Positions 62,801 to 64,000 of a stretch of 64,000 bases of DNA are shown here, piece by piece; position 1 is the stretch's first letter; every line of letters starts with the position of its first letter. Location: assembly GCA_964019425.1 (NCBI GenBank), contig OZ025786.1:1364001-1428000 (forward strand), read 5' to 3'. This DNA comes from Flectonema sp. DT1601 (taxonomy: Eukaryota; Euglenozoa; Diplonemea; Diplonemida; Diplonemidae). Under the pieces are notes generated by a model, which was not told the DNA's origin, did not search any database, and saw only the letters and a program-made list of their open reading frames with translations. The position numbers and the translations under genes are program-made.

Positions 62801-63478
62801 ATGCCAAAAAAAAAAAAGGGAAAGGGAGGTTCAAAAAAAGGAAAAGTTAAAACCGAAGTATCTGACAGCATCGAACAACTTCTTGAAGAAAGATATTATA
62901 TGGGACCTAACTATGCAGAGAAAAGAAAAGAGAGATACAGAGCTAAAATAAACGAAGCATTTAAAATGTTTGAAAGACACGTTGAGGGAGGAACTCAAAA
63001 CCCCAGAGAACGAATATGTGATTGGAGGGAAGTAAAAACTATTGTGAGATCTCTTAACCTGAATCCAACGAAGGAACAGATTGCTTCGATCCTCGACGAG
63101 GTTGAAGAACCAGAACCGTCTGCTTTCATTCGCTACGATAAGTTCGAAGAAGTGTTACTCGACATTTTAGTAAACAGCGAATACGTTCCAAAGAACAAAC
63201 GCGTACCTGCTGAAGGAGAAGTTGAAGAATTCACATCCAACCTACTCGTCAGAGACTCAGAAGAAACAATCATTGAAGCATTTCGTGCCCTAGACACTGC
63301 TCATAAAGGTGACATCGAAGCAGAAGCTTTGGGAAACCTAATGATGAAATTCGGACGTGCTGGAGAGGATTTCGAAAGAGAAGAAGTAGTCGACATGGTT
63401 CAAGCGGCAGCAGATCCCGATTCTGGATTGATAAAATATGAAGACTCTCTTTATATTGATCAACTAGCCAATGATTAA
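62801..63478 (+). CDS. DRC8: Dynein regulatory complex subunit 8 homologue (EFCAB2-like), 225 aa
   Basis: EF-hand protein of the axonemal nexin-dynein regulatory complex (DRC8, FAP200, EFCAB2), so the organism has motile flagella. After a Lys-rich head (MPKKKKGKGGSKKGKVK), INEAFKMFERHVEGG and WREVKTIVRSLNLNPTKEQI with EVEEPEPSAFIRYDKFEEV match the family's AFE.FD..., VDVREIGTIIRSLG..PTE and IRFEKF blocks. The second half EETIIEAFRALDTAHKGDIE with LMMKFGRAGEDFEREEVVDM and AAADPDSGLIKYEDSL matches RAFEVLD...KGYL and AAVDPE.G.I.Y.DY. The EF-hand loops are degenerate, with few acidic calcium ligands, as in known DRC8 proteins. Length is about 40 residues longer than animal EFCAB2, mostly in the head and a central insert. 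Single exon. Confidence 0.88.
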   Translation: MPKKKKGKGGSKKGKVKTEVSDSIEQLLEERYYMGPNYAEKRKERYRAKINEAFKMFERHVEGGTQNPRERICDWREVKTIVRSLNLNPTKEQIASILDEVEEPEPSAFIRYDKFEEVLLDILVNSEYVPKNKRVPAEGEVEEFTSNLLVRDSEETIIEAFRALDTAHKGDIEAEALGNLMMKFGRAGEDFEREEVVDMVQAAADPDSGLIKYEDSLYIDQLAND

Positions 63479-63830
63479 AGTTAACTATTGTCCCGCAAAT
63501 AACACTTGAGATTAGTAGAAATATTAATTTTTTTTTTCCCCTTCACCCTCCTTCCCCTTCCCCTAAGTACCCTTTCCGCGCAGTTGGTACCTTACGGCTC
63601 CAGGCGAAAGTAAAAAGTTAATTTCTTTTTTTTTTTTTTTAAAAAAAAAATAATTATTCACTTAATTTGACCAGATCAGAATAACAAAAAAAAAGGGAAT
63701 GATCCTCAGAGGGAAACATAAACAATCGACAACCTAAAAAAAAAAAAAAAAAAAAACAACATAAAAAAACCTATCTAAAACTACATAGAGTAGAATTAGA
63801 CATGAACGTGATCATTAAAAATTCGTAATT
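63479..63830. other. Intergenic region
   Basis: CTTCACCCTCCTTCCCC tract near 63540 and poly-A runs. No gene is recognised. Confidence 0.5.
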
Positions 63831-64000
63831 ATGTTGGAATCTTCAGCAGGCCACACTCCGTACAGCTCTGCCTTCAGTAGTCCTGTAGAAAAGGAATGGA
63901 GAGAAGCGCTTCGAATAACTGAGGAAAAGAGTAGAATGAGAAAAGGTCTCGAGTGGCGTGTAAAAGAAGAATCCGCTCACAGACGAACACACGTAAAACG
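63831..64000 (+). CDS. 5' end of an unknown gene, cut by the window edge
   Basis: A frame opens at ATG 63831 and stays open for 56 codons to the end of the window, starting MLESSAGHTPYSSAFSSPVE and continuing with a charged, helix-prone stretch (EKSRMRKGLEWRVKEESAHR). In-frame length, + strand orientation and spacing after DRC8 suit the next gene of the cluster. No family is recognisable in this part. Confidence 0.5.
   Translation, partial: MLESSAGHTPYSSAFSSPVEKEWREALRITEEKSRMRKGLEWRVKEESAHRRTHVK

Overview
This is nuclear DNA from a flagellated, AT-rich eukaryote. Conventional short GT-AG introns split several genes, and host genes include an Arp2/3 subunit (ARPC1), the Paf1-complex factor Rtf1, an hnRNP F/H-type RNA-binding protein and the ciliary protein DRC8. 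My best guess is Euglenozoa, possibly a diplonemid, held with moderate to low confidence. The support is indirect: (i) every host gene from 22 kb to the right edge lies on the + strand, like a directional gene cluster; (ii) pyrimidine tracts ending in AG lie just upstream of many starts, as expected for spliced-leader acceptors; (iii) the adenylate cyclase carries the WNGLRVR-type motif of kinetoplastid cyclases; (iv) a tyrosine-recombinase retroelement has the recombinase in front of the RT, as in trypanosomatid VIPER/TATE; (v) a diverged family X DNA polymerase looks mitochondrial.

Positions 1-22 kb are a repeat-rich accessory zone. It holds about 40-45 tandem units of roughly 110-150 bp with three hairpins each, six copies of a ~420-bp element (called U here) that usually ends an array, a ~1-kb-arm palindrome centred near 7.7 kb, two TA-target MITE copies (3.1 and 21.1 kb), a Mutator-like element (5.3 kb, second copy at 45.8 kb), a tRNA-like sequence, a GC-rich YR retroelement (12.0-15.4 kb), a Polinton-type polymerase fossil (16.0 kb), a 380-bp direct duplication beside a coiled-coil gene (17.6-20.7 kb), and a LINE fragment.

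Positions 22-64 kb are the gene cluster. In order: an unknown protein; a papain-like-fold protein; ARPC1; a phosphopantetheinyl transferase; an FCP/SCP-type phosphatase; a metacaspase-like pseudoenzyme with a WW domain; RTF1; a Pro/Gln/His-rich six-exon gene; a RING protein; a coiled-coil SAP protein; a tail-anchored triple-WW protein; an hnRNP F/H-type protein; a TIR transposon; a probably inactive family X polymerase; a 17-module CCHC zinc protein; an adenylate cyclase; DRC8; and the 5' end of another gene. The genes are functionally mixed, as expected for a long directional cluster rather than an operon of related functions. Intergenic DNA is almost entirely A- or T-homopolymer-rich.

All identifications come from reading motifs by eye. 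No database search was run.
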